Shown here: positions 8,018 to 17,183 of the stretch, piece after piece
How the letters are laid out: each line of letters begins with the position of its first letter
Numbering within the stretch: position 1 is the stretch's first letter
Assembly: GCF_042408735.1 (NCBI RefSeq)
Contig: NZ_JBHOQV010000047.1
Span: forward strand, 1 to 64,000
Direction: 5' to 3'
Length of the DNA stretch: 64,000 bases
Source: Thermogemmatispora sp042408735
GTDB lineage: Bacteria; Chloroflexota; Ktedonobacteria; Ktedonobacterales; Ktedonobacteraceae
Made by a program: the position numbers and the translations under genes
The notes under the pieces: generated by a model
What the model was told of the DNA's origin: nothing
Databases searched by the model: none
What the model saw: the letters and a program-made list of their open reading frames with translations, nothing else

Positions 8018-9787
8018 ATGAGCAGACGCCTGGCCCAACTGGGCTTTCTGTTCCTGTTCATCGTTATCCTTTGCTGGCTCTGCTACAAAGCGAGCGGTTC
8101 CGCTCAGTTAACCGCCTTTATCGGGCTACTCATCGGCGCCATTGGGGTTGTCCTGCAGTTTCATGAGGCGCGCGTGGGCTTCATTCGGCTACTGAAGGCT
8201 CTCAGAGATGATCTGGCCCTATTGGTCGTGAAAACACGCTTCTGGGTGATCCTCACGTGCGTGCTCTTGCTGGTCTTTCTTGGCTGGAACATCGTGCCGC
8301 GCGTCTGGCCCCAGGTGACGCCCACCGCCAGCTGTAGCCTGCCGCGCAATAACCTGGCCTCCTCGGCCTATCTCGGGGTAACGCGTTCTCCCGACGGTCA
8401 GCTTGTCGGAATCAGCGACGGCTCCTCTGTTCTGGACACCAGCCTACCCGATCTGGCACGCAAGCAAGAGGCAGCCCAACAGTATCGCAGCGGCAACCTT
8501 TCTGAGGCGCAGTCGCTCTGGCAAAGTGCCACTGAGCAAGTGACAAACGATGCCGAGGCGCGCATCTATGCCGAAGACGTGGCCGTCGAACAGAGTAGTC
8601 TGCCCACCGTGACCCTGGTGGTTGCAACGCGCTTCATCTCCAACTACCTCGGAGGCGCGCATGACATTCTGCAGGGGGCCTACATCGCCCAGCGCATCTT
8701 TAACGACAGCCACACGCTGCGAGTGCGTCTGCTGCTGGCCAACGCTGGCGGTGGCCGGGCCGACCAGGTGACCTGTCAGATCATCCGGGCCGCCTCGGCC
8801 TCATCTGACGGCGCTCCCATCGTAGGTATTATTGGTTGGGAACTCAGCCAGGATGTCAGTGAAAGCGTGGCTCTGGTTGACCAGGCCCACCTGCCGATGC
8901 TCTCACCGACCGCCTCTGGCAACGATCTGCGCAACCTGCCCTACTTCGCCCGCATCGCGCCTCCTGATGCCTTGCAGGGTGAGGACGCCGCCCTCTATGC
9001 TCGTCAGACCCTGGATGCCCATCGCGTTGCTCTCTTCGAAGATCCACGCGACAAGTACAGCCAGAGTCTGGCCTCCTCCTTCCGCCTGGCCTTCGAAGAT
9101 GCCAGCCATCGGATCACAGCTACCGAAGAGTACCAGGTTGGCCAGCCCCAGAGCTTGCCACGCCTCCTACAAGCAGCCCTCCAGAGCCAGCCTGACCTGA
9201 TCTACTTTGCCGGCTATTCCGCCGACGTCAGCGTCCTGCTTGAAGCCCTGCCCCCGTGCCTGTCCTCGGCCAAAGTCGCCACACGGGCCTGCCCCTTGGT
9301 GCTCGGGGGCGACGCGCTCTATATCTATGGCAACTATGCCCAGGAGGCGCGCCCCGCCTTTCGCAGCGGACGGCTCTACTTTACAGCCTTTGCCTTCCCG
9401 GACGAATGGCATGGGCACACCATACCCCAGATGGAGACCTTCTTAGAAACCTACGCGGCCAGCTTCGGGCCGACGCCCCCTGGTCGCAGTCCCTATGGTT
9501 ACACCCGACCTGATGCCGATGCCATGCTGGCCTACGATGCTGTCTCCGTCCTGGCTGAAGCCTGCTATCGACTCTTCCAGCAGCGTCTGCCCCTGACAGG
9601 GGAGCGGGTACAGCAGGCGCTGCTGCAGATCAGCGGCCAGCAGGCCTGGCAAGGGATTACAGGGACGATTGCCTTTGGCAGCGACGGGAACGTCCTTAAT
9701 AAGCCGGTTCTCTTGCTCCATCTCGACCAGGCTGGCCATACCCAGGTCGAGCAGATCTGGGGCTGTCTGCTCAAAGAGAGGTGCTGA
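8018..9787 (+). CDS. Membrane-anchored type-1 periplasmic-binding-like receptor
   Basis: 589 aa from ATG 8018 behind GGAAGGAGG; a longer reading from 7985 lacks a ribosome site. Three hydrophobic segments lie near the N-terminus (about residues 6-25, 32-52 and 80-100). A linker follows, then from about residue 190 a Leu/Ile/Val-binding (Peripla_BP_6, type-1 PBP) domain: GAHDILQGAYIAQRIFND, then IVGIIGWELSQDVSESVALV and LPMLSPTASGNDL, then RVALFEDPRDKYSQSL. Such domains bind amino acids or other small ligands outside the membrane. No ABC permease or ATPase genes flank it and there is no C-terminal kinase. It may be a sensor that acts through a separate partner, or an orphan transporter component. 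It is not a lipoprotein. Confidence 0.75.
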   Translation: MSRRLAQLGFLFLFIVILCWLCYKASGSAQLTAFIGLLIGAIGVVLQFHEARVGFIRLLKALRDDLALLVVKTRFWVILTCVLLLVFLGWNIVPRVWPQVTPTASCSLPRNNLASSAYLGVTRSPDGQLVGISDGSSVLDTSLPDLARKQEAAQQYRSGNLSEAQSLWQSATEQVTNDAEARIYAEDVAVEQSSLPTVTLVVATRFISNYLGGAHDILQGAYIAQRIFNDSHTLRVRLLLANAGGGRADQVTCQIIRAASASSDGAPIVGIIGWELSQDVSESVALVDQAHLPMLSPTASGNDLRNLPYFARIAPPDALQGEDAALYARQTLDAHRVALFEDPRDKYSQSLASSFRLAFEDASHRITATEEYQVGQPQSLPRLLQAALQSQPDLIYFAGYSADVSVLLEALPPCLSSAKVATRACPLVLGGDALYIYGNYAQEARPAFRSGRLYFTAFAFPDEWHGHTIPQMETFLETYAASFGPTPPGRSPYGYTRPDADAMLAYDAVSVLAEACYRLFQQRLPLTGERVQQALLQISGQQAWQGITGTIAFGSDGNVLNKPVLLLHLDQAGHTQVEQIWGCLLKERC

Positions 9788-9811
9788 GCAGAGAAGAAAA
9801 TTGGCCGCTCG

Positions 9812-10702
9812 TCAGGCTGACTGCTTGTCCCTGTTCGCTGCGTGCTCGCTCAAGGCCAGCGGTGAGCGGCTGACAACAGCCACAGCGGCAGTGCCCGGGC
9901 CGGTGTTGAGAGCTAAGGCCGGTCCCAGCGGATAGAGCGGCAGCTCACCTGGATAGATGGTCTGAAGCGCCCGACGCAAGTCCTCGGCTGCCCCAGGGCT
10001 GGACTCGCCCAGGATGATGCCTTCGATAGGACGTAGCGCGGCAATCAACTGAACGAGCTGGTGGTAGGCTCGTTGCCGACTGCGCGCCAATCCAGCCGAG
10101 ACGATCCGTCCGCGCTCCAGGACCAGGATCGGCTTCAGATCGAGCAGGTCGCCCAGGGTGGCCAGCACTCCGTTGAGGCGCCCGTTACGGCGCACAAATT
10201 CCAGCGTGTCTAAGACGCCAAGAAAGTGTGTGCGAGCGAGCACCTCCTGAGCGTGGGCGCGAATAGCGGCCAGGGGCATCCCCTGACGGGCCTCCTCGGC
10301 GGCCTTCAGCACCGCCGGCAGCATGCCGATAGCGGCGCTCTGCGAATCGAGGATCTCGATGGGTACCACCTGGCGCTGCTCCTCGGGGAGCAGCTCGCGG
10401 GCAAGCTGCGCGGTCTGATAAGTGCCGCTGAGGCGGGCCGAGAGGACAATGGTCAAAATGCCCTCGGCTCCTGCGGCGATCAGGCGGCTATAGGTCTGTG
10501 CAAAGGCAGCGGGCGAGGGCTGCGACGTATGAGGAAAGGCCGGGGCGCTCTCCAGACGGCGGAAGAGCGTGCTGTTATCGAGATCGCTATCGAGGACGGC
10601 CTCTTGATCGAAGAGAATGACCAGCGGCACAATAGCAATGCCAAGGGAGGCAGCCAGGGCTGGCGGCAGTCCCACTGTGCTATCGGTAACGATACCGATC
10701 AT
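9812..10702 (-). CDS. DegV family fatty-acid-binding protein
   Basis: 296 aa. It opens with MIGIVTDSTVGLPP, the classic DegV start (TDS-T). It then has TSQPSPAAFAQTY, LSARLSGTYQTA and FVRRNGRLNG in the family order and at the usual length. DegV/FakB proteins bind a single fatty acid and, with a FakA kinase, present it for phosphorylation to acyl phosphate. The next gene on the same strand is PlsY-like, which uses acyl phosphate, so the pair fits incorporation of fatty acids into phospholipid. No FakA or PlsX gene is in view. Confidence 0.9.
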   Translation of the reverse strand: MIGIVTDSTVGLPPALAASLGIAIVPLVILFDQEAVLDSDLDNSTLFRRLESAPAFPHTSQPSPAAFAQTYSRLIAAGAEGILTIVLSARLSGTYQTAQLARELLPEEQRQVVPIEILDSQSAAIGMLPAVLKAAEEARQGMPLAAIRAHAQEVLARTHFLGVLDTLEFVRRNGRLNGVLATLGDLLDLKPILVLERGRIVSAGLARSRQRAYHQLVQLIAALRPIEGIILGESSPGAAEDLRRALQTIYPGELPLYPLGPALALNTGPGTAAVAVVSRSPLALSEHAANRDKQSA

Positions 10703-10890
10703 TGTTGGAGTCGCCTCTTCCTCTTCTCAGCTCCTTTTCCTATTCCTGTTCCTGTTTCTGTCCTTACTTTACTTAGAGTAGACGGGGCCTGCTCAGGAGG
10801 GCTGGTTCCCCCAGGCCGACGTGGGACATAACATCAGAGATCAGAACCAGCTCGCGCCCCAGAAAGCTCGCCGCTGCGGTGAGATCGCGT

Positions 10891-11817
10891 CTACTCGGGC
10901 GTGTTGCGGTCGTAGAGCAAGCGATAGAGCAGGGCAGTGGGCTGGCGTGTGGGACCATGCTCGGCGTCGTCGGGCAGTGGAGCGGTCAGGCGGCGCAGCA
11001 GGAGTAGGGCGGCCAGCAAAGGGGGAATGAGCTGTTGACGGCGCGTCCGCTCATGCTCGCGCAGACAGATGAGGGTGAAGAGCACAATAGCGGCCAGTCC
11101 GCTGAGCGGTACCACCTTGCTGCGCGTGCTGCGCGGCATCGCGTAGCGCGAGCCGGTCCAGGACCAGCGGGCGGTCGGCGCGGGAGCTTGCCGGTGAGAG
11201 AGCAGCGACCAGAGACGCCAGAGGACGCCGCTGGCCAGGGTCGAGAGAGCCAGGACGCCGGCGCGGCGGTTCATCTGCAGAGCGGCGCCCAGGAAGGCGC
11301 TCAGACCGCGCCCGCCGTTGAAGCGCAAGAAGAGCGGCCAGCACTGACCCACGACGCCGCAGACACCGGCCAGCTCGGCCACCTCGCGCGGGTAGCCCAG
11401 GCGGCGGCAGATGCTGATGGGCAGGTAGCCTTTGGAGGCATCGAAGAGCGCCGCCGGCACGGCCCAGCGTCGCCCTCGCTTGCTGCTGCTGAGCAGGTTG
11501 GAGACGCCGACATTGCCGGAACCGCTGTGGCGCAGGTTGACGCCGCTGCGCCGTCCCAGCCAGTAGACGAGTGGCAGCGAGCCATAAAGATAAGCGGCCA
11601 GCCAGGCCAGCGCGTAGCGCGAGAAGGGCGAGGGCCGCCAGACCGGCGCTCGGCGACGCGTGGCCTGAACGGCTTGCCGACTAACACGGCGAAGCGAGCC
11701 GAGATAGCGTGCGTAGCGCGCCTGGCGGCCCTGACGGAAGCGTCTGCTGCGGCTAAGGCGACGGTGGGTATGGCTACTGCTGCTGCTGCTGACATCGTGA
11801 ATGAGAGGGCTGCTCAC
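10891..11817 (-). CDS. plsY: PlsY-like glycerol-3-phosphate acyltransferase
   Basis: 308 aa if read from GTG 11817, preceded by AGGAGAGGAGG; the frame is open to 12045 but that part looks non-coding. After an Arg-rich ~60-residue N-terminus comes an integral membrane protein with the PlsY signatures: SGSGNVGVSN (usual SGSGNxGATN), FDASKGYLP, and GQCWPLFLRFNGGRGLSAFLG (usual GHxFPxFxxFKGGKGVA). PlsY transfers acyl groups from acyl phosphate to glycerol-3-phosphate at the inner membrane. The FKGGKG loop here reads FNGGRG, so two basic residues differ. The C-terminal ~100 residues are an Arg-rich extension with one more hydrophobic segment. Family call good; activity not certain. Confidence 0.75.
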   Translation of the reverse strand: MSSPLIHDVSSSSSSHTHRRLSRSRRFRQGRQARYARYLGSLRRVSRQAVQATRRRAPVWRPSPFSRYALAWLAAYLYGSLPLVYWLGRRSGVNLRHSGSGNVGVSNLLSSSKRGRRWAVPAALFDASKGYLPISICRRLGYPREVAELAGVCGVVGQCWPLFLRFNGGRGLSAFLGAALQMNRRAGVLALSTLASGVLWRLWSLLSHRQAPAPTARWSWTGSRYAMPRSTRSKVVPLSGLAAIVLFTLICLREHERTRRQQLIPPLLAALLLLRRLTAPLPDDAEHGPTRQPTALLYRLLYDRNTPE

Positions 11818-12220
11818 AGGTTCGCGACCTCCTCTCCTGCTGCTTCTGTAGCTGTGACATGCGGAGATGGGCGCCTGTAGCCGGCTGCTCGGCTGCGCTG
11901 ACGGCGCTGTCCAGTTCAGTATCCACAAGCGGATCGACCACTGTAAGCTATTCTCGGCCCCCTTCTCCGAGGCCTTCTCAAGAGCGCTCCTGCTCGGCCA
12001 GACGCTGGCAGCGGCGTTCCAAGAGGGCCGGCCAGGTACCGCCAATGTGCTCCTCGCTGCGGCGGGGCGAGGCCAGCCGCCTCACCCCGGACGGGTCGGA
12101 GGCAGCACTCATTGTGCTGCCCCTCTTTGTGCGCCTTCCTCTATTGTGGAGGACGAACAAAGGAGCCAGGAGTAACAGGATCAATCATTTTCTTTGTGTT
12201 TCAAAAGCAAAAGCGGCAAA
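11818..12220. other. Intergenic region, no gene seen
   Basis: 403 bases between the Rieske oxygenase stop and the PlsY-like start, both on the minus strand. Short antisense frames are open but none has a ribosome site and protein-like composition. 12170-12230 is AT-rich. Confidence 0.3.
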
Positions 12221-13186
12221 TCAAGCGGTCCCGAAAGTCATCCCCAGGTGACGCAGCCAGCGGCGGTAAGCGATAGCCGTGCGGTCCGAGCGCAGATGCA
12301 GCTCTGCCTGCAGATCCAGAGGGAGCAGCTCTGGGCGCTGCGACTCAATCACGCGGATATCCTGCTGCATCACCGCGTCCTCGAAGCGGCGGATCTCCTC
12401 CTCGCTCTGCTCGCCGTAGTTCAAAGCCACATACTGCCAGGCAATGCAGCGGCGCTCGCTCACCGGCGTCACCGTAAAGAACATCGCGAAGCGCGGTCCC
12501 TGGGACGTCTTGACAAAATAAGCCGTCAGCGGGCGCAGCACACGATAGGTATAGGTCACTTCCGCGCCCTGGCCGCTACCATCGGGGTTTGGCTGCCAGA
12601 CCGTAATATCGCGGGCCGTGATCCCATCCTCGCCCATCTCCACCGTATAATCGTTGATCGCCGCATGGGCGGGGTCGCCCAGCAGGCCGGCATGGACGTA
12701 CGGAAAATGGGCTACATCCAGGAAATTCTCGATCGCCCGTGGTCCACTTGTCTCAATAGAGTACGGACCGGTGTGCACCTTACGGAAGCTCGCATCATCC
12801 CACTCGGGAAAAGCCGGCACAGCCTGCTGAGGCTCGCCCAGCGTCACCCAGACCCAATCGTAGCGCACACAACTGCGATACACCCGCGCATGAGCTGTTG
12901 CCGGAGGCCTCTGCTCTGGATGGGCTGGGAAGCGCACACAATGCCCCTCCTCATCGTAGGTCCACCCGTGATACGGGCAAATCAAGCGATTCTCTTCGAC
13001 ACGTCCCAGCGAGAGGCGCGCGCCGCGATGCACGCAGAGATCGCGCCAGACATGCACGCGCCCATCGACTTTCCAGAGCACCAGATCCTCATCGAGCAAA
13101 CGCGCTGCCACCGGTTGACGTTCGGGAAGGGCGGGTGCATACGCCACCACATGCCAATCGTTCAACAAAACGGGGTCATTCAACAT
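12221..13186 (-). CDS. Rieske non-heme iron oxygenase
   Basis: 321 aa from ATG 13186 (MLNDPVLLNDWHVVAYA); the longer reading to 13297 is not needed. The N-terminal Rieske domain binds a [2Fe-2S] cluster through CVHRG and, 16 residues on, CPYHGW (C-x-H ... C-x2-H). The catalytic domain carries ENFLDVAHFPYVHAG, the N/D-x-x-H-x4-H mononuclear iron site. This matches single-component-length Rieske oxygenases of the vanillate demethylase / phenoxybenzoate dioxygenase / pheophorbide a oxygenase type, which hydroxylate or O-demethylate ring substrates using a separate reductase. No reductase gene is adjacent, so the substrate cannot be assigned. Confidence 0.88.
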   Translation of the reverse strand: MLNDPVLLNDWHVVAYAPALPERQPVAARLLDEDLVLWKVDGRVHVWRDLCVHRGARLSLGRVEENRLICPYHGWTYDEEGHCVRFPAHPEQRPPATAHARVYRSCVRYDWVWVTLGEPQQAVPAFPEWDDASFRKVHTGPYSIETSGPRAIENFLDVAHFPYVHAGLLGDPAHAAINDYTVEMGEDGITARDITVWQPNPDGSGQGAEVTYTYRVLRPLTAYFVKTSQGPRFAMFFTVTPVSERRCIAWQYVALNYGEQSEEEIRRFEDAVMQQDIRVIESQRPELLPLDLQAELHLRSDRTAIAYRRWLRHLGMTFGTA

Positions 13187-13440
13187 AGGGCCTTGCCTGT
13201 CGCTCCCTTCTTCTCTTCGCCTTGCAAGCTGGCTGATTGTCAGTCGCCGGACCCAGCCGGCCACAAGACTGACCGGAACCGCACGACTGGCAGCCATGCT
13301 TCAGTATACCGGGCGAGTGCGGGCGCCGACAACTGGCTGTCGTCCCTACTCCGGTGGGTGGAGAAGAGAAAAAGCTACGCCAGAAGTACTATTTTCTCCC
13401 GTCCAATGAGACTTTTGTCCCGAAAAAAGGGAGCGTACGC

Positions 13441-13446
13441 TATAAT
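13441..13446 (+). promoter_or_regulatory. -10 box TATAAT ahead of the kinase-lectin gene
   Basis: A perfect TATAAT in the divergent region between the Rieske gene and the Ser/Thr kinase, 122 bp before the kinase ATG. The best -35 candidate is a weak TTGTCC about 20 bp upstream. 13298-13567 otherwise holds no gene. Confidence 0.5.
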
Positions 13447-13567
13447 AAGCCCGAGGAGGGCGGGAAGGCGGTTGCGCTAGCGAAGCGCAGCAAGGCGAGA
13501 CAGAGCGAGGCAGACTGAAGCGCAGAAAGCAAGCAATGCAACCACAAAGCAGGGTCGAGACGGGCCG

Positions 13568-15868
13568 ATGATAGACTATGCAGGGCAACGACTCGGTAAC
13601 TACCGTCTGCTCAAAGTGCTTGGCAGCGGCGGCTTTGCCCGCGTTTACCTGGGCGAGCACATCTATCTCAAGACACCGGCGGCGATCAAGGTCCTCCAGA
13701 CGCGCCTGACACAGGATGCCTTGAACCAATTCCTGGCCGAGGCGCGCACGATTGCCCGCCTCTCGCATCCCAACATTATCCGCGTCCTGGAATTTGGCAT
13801 TCAAGACGAGACGCCCTATCTGGTGATGAACTACGCCCCCTATGGCTCGCTGCGCCAGCGCCATCCTGCCGGCAGCGTCCTGACGCCGGGGCGGGTGCTC
13901 TCCTACGTGCGCCAGGTGGCCGCGGCCCTGCAGTATGCGCACGACCGCCAGATCATCCATCGTGATGTCAAGCCGGAAAACATGCTGCTTGGCGACAACT
14001 TTGTCCTGTTGCTGAGCGACTTTGGCATTGCCATGCGCGCCCCGGGGGCCGGGGTCACGCGCACGCCCTACGCGCCGCCCAACGCAGCCGGAACCACGAC
14101 CTATATGGCGCCCGAGCAGATCGATGGGGCGCCGACACCGGCCAGCGATCAATATGCCCTGGGCGTGGTGGTCTACGAGTGGCTCTGTGGCAGTCCTCCT
14201 TTCGTGGGAGGCGAGATGCTCGTCGCTCTGCAGCACTTGCAAGCGCCTCCGCCTCCGCTGCGCGAGAAGCAGCCCTCTCTATCGCCGGCCATCGAGACGG
14301 TCGTACTCAAGGCCCTGGCCAAAGATCCGCGCGAACGCTTTGCCAGCGTCGCCGACTTTGCCCGTGCCCTCGAAGCGGCTCTAGCCCAGGCCGCTGACGA
14401 GCCAACGGTGGAGGTGCCGGCGGCCCGCCTGGCCGCCTCGTCCGCCGTCGAAGCCGAGCCGTGGCGTCCTGGCAAGCCCTTGCTGCTGCCCGCGCGTCTG
14501 GCGCCTGGCAAGGAAACGCGTCGCCTGCCCGCCCAGCCAGCGGCCCTGGCCACATCCTCAGAGCAGAGCGAGGCAGCCGCCGACGAGCCAGCTCCCTCCC
14601 CTTCTGGCAGCGCCGCCGCGGCGGTCGCCGCCCCGGTGGTCCCGGGCGGCGGTCCCGAGGCCGAAGCGGGCCTTGCCAGCGTCCAGCAGCCGGCAGCGCT
14701 ACCCGTGCTGGCGTCCCCCGTCACTCCAGCGCCCGCCTCCTGGGTGCCGTCGCGCTCTCTGCGCTGGCTGTCAGCCGCCCTTGCCGCTCTGCCGCCTGGC
14801 AAACCGCTGGCGCCGGCACAGCCGCTCTCGCGTCGCCAGGCTCTGGTAAGAATCGGAGCCTTGACCCTGCTCAGCGCCGCTACCTGTGACCTGGCCGTGA
14901 CTACCCTGCAGGAACGGCTCAACTGGCTGCGCAGCCTGGGACAACCAGCGCCCCCAACGCTGCACCCCCGTCCTACGGCCAGCGTCCAGCCCCGGCCATC
15001 GCCCACGCCCAGCGCGCGCCCGGCCAATTCTACACCCCAGGCCCAGGCCCAGGCGACCGCCCAGGCCCTCGTCATGGGCATTAACAGCCGTCCGGCCCTG
15101 GCCTCCTGGGGCGTCCGCCAGCTCGATCTCTTCATCCGCGCCGTTGACAATACCCTCTGGCATCGCCATTTCGATGGGCGCTGGCACGACTGGGAGCGGC
15201 TCAGCGGCTCGCTGGCCTTCGATCCTGTGGCCGTAGCCTGGGGACCTGAGCGCTTCGATCTCTTTGTGCGTGGCGTCGACAACAGCCTCCTACATTGCTG
15301 GTTTGATGGCTCCTGGCACGACTGGGAGAGCCTGGGCGGTAGCCTGACCTCGAATCCGGCAGTGGCCTCCTGGGGCGCCGGGCGGCTGGACGTCTTTGCC
15401 CGCGGCCCCGATCAGGCCCTCTGGCATAAGTGGTACGACGGCCTCTGGCATGAGTGGGAATCGCTGGGGGGCGTAATCACCTCGGCTCCGGCAGCCGTCT
15501 CCTGGGGACCGGGCCGCCTGGATGTCTTCGCCCGGGGGGCGGATAATGCTCTCTGGCACCGGGCCTTTGAAACAAGCTGGGGACCGTGGGAGTCCCTCGG
15601 CGGCAGTTTCATCTACGATCCGACCGCGGCCTCCTGGGGCAGCCACCGTCTGGATGTCTTCGTCTGCTCACCTGCCAGCGCGCTTCTGCACCTGGCCTAC
15701 GATGGCCGCTGGTCCGCCTGGGAATCCTTCGGCGGACATCTGGTCTCCTCGCCCACCGCCATTTCCTGGGGGCCGGCCTATATCGACGTATTCGCTCGTG
15801 CCGACTCAAATGCCCTGCAGCATCTGTGGTTTGACGGCGGCTGGCATCCCTGGACCCTGCTCAACTGA
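13568..15868 (+). CDS. Ser/Thr protein kinase with C-terminal PLL-like lectin propeller
   Basis: 766 aa. The kinase domain (about 10-270) is complete: glycine loop GSGGFARV (19-26), Lys41 in AAIKVL, HRDVKPEN (Asp133), DFG (151-153) and MAPEQ. A Pro/Ala-rich linker follows to about residue 415. A single hydrophobic segment then occurs, preceded by LSRRQALV (about 420-445), which resembles a twin-arginine motif. The extracytoplasmic part ends in six ~44-residue repeats (about 510-766) of the form PAxxSWGxxRLDVFxRGxDNALWHxxxDGxWxxWESLGG. These resemble the PLL-type fucose-binding propeller lectins. The protein probably senses a glycan or other surface ligand outside and phosphorylates proteins inside. 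ATG 13568 is the natural start. Confidence 0.88.
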   Translation: MIDYAGQRLGNYRLLKVLGSGGFARVYLGEHIYLKTPAAIKVLQTRLTQDALNQFLAEARTIARLSHPNIIRVLEFGIQDETPYLVMNYAPYGSLRQRHPAGSVLTPGRVLSYVRQVAAALQYAHDRQIIHRDVKPENMLLGDNFVLLLSDFGIAMRAPGAGVTRTPYAPPNAAGTTTYMAPEQIDGAPTPASDQYALGVVVYEWLCGSPPFVGGEMLVALQHLQAPPPPLREKQPSLSPAIETVVLKALAKDPRERFASVADFARALEAALAQAADEPTVEVPAARLAASSAVEAEPWRPGKPLLLPARLAPGKETRRLPAQPAALATSSEQSEAAADEPAPSPSGSAAAAVAAPVVPGGGPEAEAGLASVQQPAALPVLASPVTPAPASWVPSRSLRWLSAALAALPPGKPLAPAQPLSRRQALVRIGALTLLSAATCDLAVTTLQERLNWLRSLGQPAPPTLHPRPTASVQPRPSPTPSARPANSTPQAQAQATAQALVMGINSRPALASWGVRQLDLFIRAVDNTLWHRHFDGRWHDWERLSGSLAFDPVAVAWGPERFDLFVRGVDNSLLHCWFDGSWHDWESLGGSLTSNPAVASWGAGRLDVFARGPDQALWHKWYDGLWHEWESLGGVITSAPAAVSWGPGRLDVFARGADNALWHRAFETSWGPWESLGGSFIYDPTAASWGSHRLDVFVCSPASALLHLAYDGRWSAWESFGGHLVSSPTAISWGPAYIDVFARADSNALQHLWFDGGWHPWTLLN

Positions 15869-15929
15869 GCCTGGAAGTCGCGGTCTTTCTTCCCGCTTGA
15901 CACGCCTCTCCTGATGATCTATCCTGAAA

Positions 15930-15958
15930 CCTGTACCAGTCGGTAGACTGGCTACAGG
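15930..15958 (+). terminator. Stem-loop after the kinase-lectin gene
   Basis: CCTGTACCAGTC, loop GGTA, GACTGG-C-TACAGG: a 12-bp stem with one bulged C, 61 bp past the stop. There is no T run after it on the plus strand, so it may be an mRNA 3' stabiliser and not a strong terminator. Confidence 0.5.
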
Positions 15959-16139
15959 GCTGCCGTGCCCACTCGGGTCTGATCATCTTGAAGTGCATGC
16001 TACTATGCCGACGCAGACCGGTAGCCTGCGAGCAATCGACAGCGCCGGGTCGTCCCAATCCGTTGCTTGCTTGTCTGCCCTGGATGCGCCTGGCCTCAGC
16101 CTTTGCTGAAGTGCAGAGAAAGGACGGGACAGAAACGCA

Positions 16140-17078
16140 ATGGCTGCCTCTGATCAAGCTGCCTCCTCTCCCAAGCCCACAGGCCAGAGCCAGTATACGA
16201 TTGATGCTGAAGATGCGGCCGAGACGTCGCGCCTCATGATGCAGGACCAACTGCTGACGCAGGCGATGGGCGGGCTGCTACCCGAGCTGAGCGCCGAGGA
16301 ACTCAGCAGCGTGCACCGGGTGCTTGATATCGGCTGTGGTCCTGGGGGCTGGGCCCTCACCCTGGCGGCTACCCACCCCTCGATGGAGGTCGTGGGGTTC
16401 GACATCAGCGAAACGATGATCCGCTATGCCTTTGCACAGGCGCGTGTGCGCGGCCTGACAAACGTCTCCTTCGAGGTCATGGATGCCCGGCAGCCTCTGG
16501 CCTTCCACGATGCCTCGTTCGATCTGATCAATGCCCGCTGGATCTTCGCCTTTATGGATCAAGAGAGCTGGCGCTCGCTGATCGCAGAGTGCTGGCGGCT
16601 GCTGCGTCCAGGCGGCCTGCTGCGCCTCTCTGAGCCTGAGCTGACGGTGACCAATAGCCCGGCCTTTCAGACGATGATGGGTCACCTCTACTCGGCGCTG
16701 GCCCGCCTGAAACGCACCTTTTCGGTCGATGGCCACACGACGGGCGTCCCCTATATGCTCGGCAAGCTGCTGAAGGAGGCCGGCTTTGAGGCCATCCGCA
16801 AGGCTCCCTATGTGGTCGACGGCTCCTACGGCAGCGAGATGTATGCCATCAGCGTCAAGGATACCGAGGTGGCCTTCGCCCTGACAAAGCCATTCTTGCT
16901 GCACTTCGCCTCTCTCAGCGAGGCCGAATTCGATGCCCTTTATGAGCAGATGCTTCTGGAAATGCTGAGCGAGGAGCATGTTGGTCTTTGCTATGCCCTG
17001 ACGATCTGTGGCCGCAAGCCTGGTCAGGCCCCAAGGCCAGAGCTGGCCAGCGGTGGGTCGCCGCAGGGAGAAAGCTGA
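16140..17078 (+). CDS. Class I SAM-dependent methyltransferase
   Basis: 312 aa. The SAM-binding motif I VLDIGCGPGGWAL is at about residues 60-72. Motif II is VVGFDIS, motif III-like VMDARQPLAFHDASFDLINARW, followed by LLRPGGLLRLSE. This is the standard Methyltransf_11/25 fold. The C-terminal third is substrate-specific and helical. The substrate cannot be told from sequence. It stands alone on the plus strand between the kinase-lectin gene and the YjbQ gene. Confidence 0.85.
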   Translation: MAASDQAASSPKPTGQSQYTIDAEDAAETSRLMMQDQLLTQAMGGLLPELSAEELSSVHRVLDIGCGPGGWALTLAATHPSMEVVGFDISETMIRYAFAQARVRGLTNVSFEVMDARQPLAFHDASFDLINARWIFAFMDQESWRSLIAECWRLLRPGGLLRLSEPELTVTNSPAFQTMMGHLYSALARLKRTFSVDGHTTGVPYMLGKLLKEAGFEAIRKAPYVVDGSYGSEMYAISVKDTEVAFALTKPFLLHFASLSEAEFDALYEQMLLEMLSEEHVGLCYALTICGRKPGQAPRPELASGGSPQGES

Positions 17079-17183
17079 ACAGGTCCGACCAGCGGGTGGG
17101 CGGTGGGCGCCTGCCCGGATTCTGGCGGCACGCAAGGCTGTGGCAACCGGGGTCAATCTGATGTCTCACCGGAGGACGATCTG

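Noticed and set aside
12194..13480. 428-codon plus-strand open frame
   Set aside because: Antisense to the Rieske oxygenase, whose metal-binding motifs are unmistakable on the minus strand.
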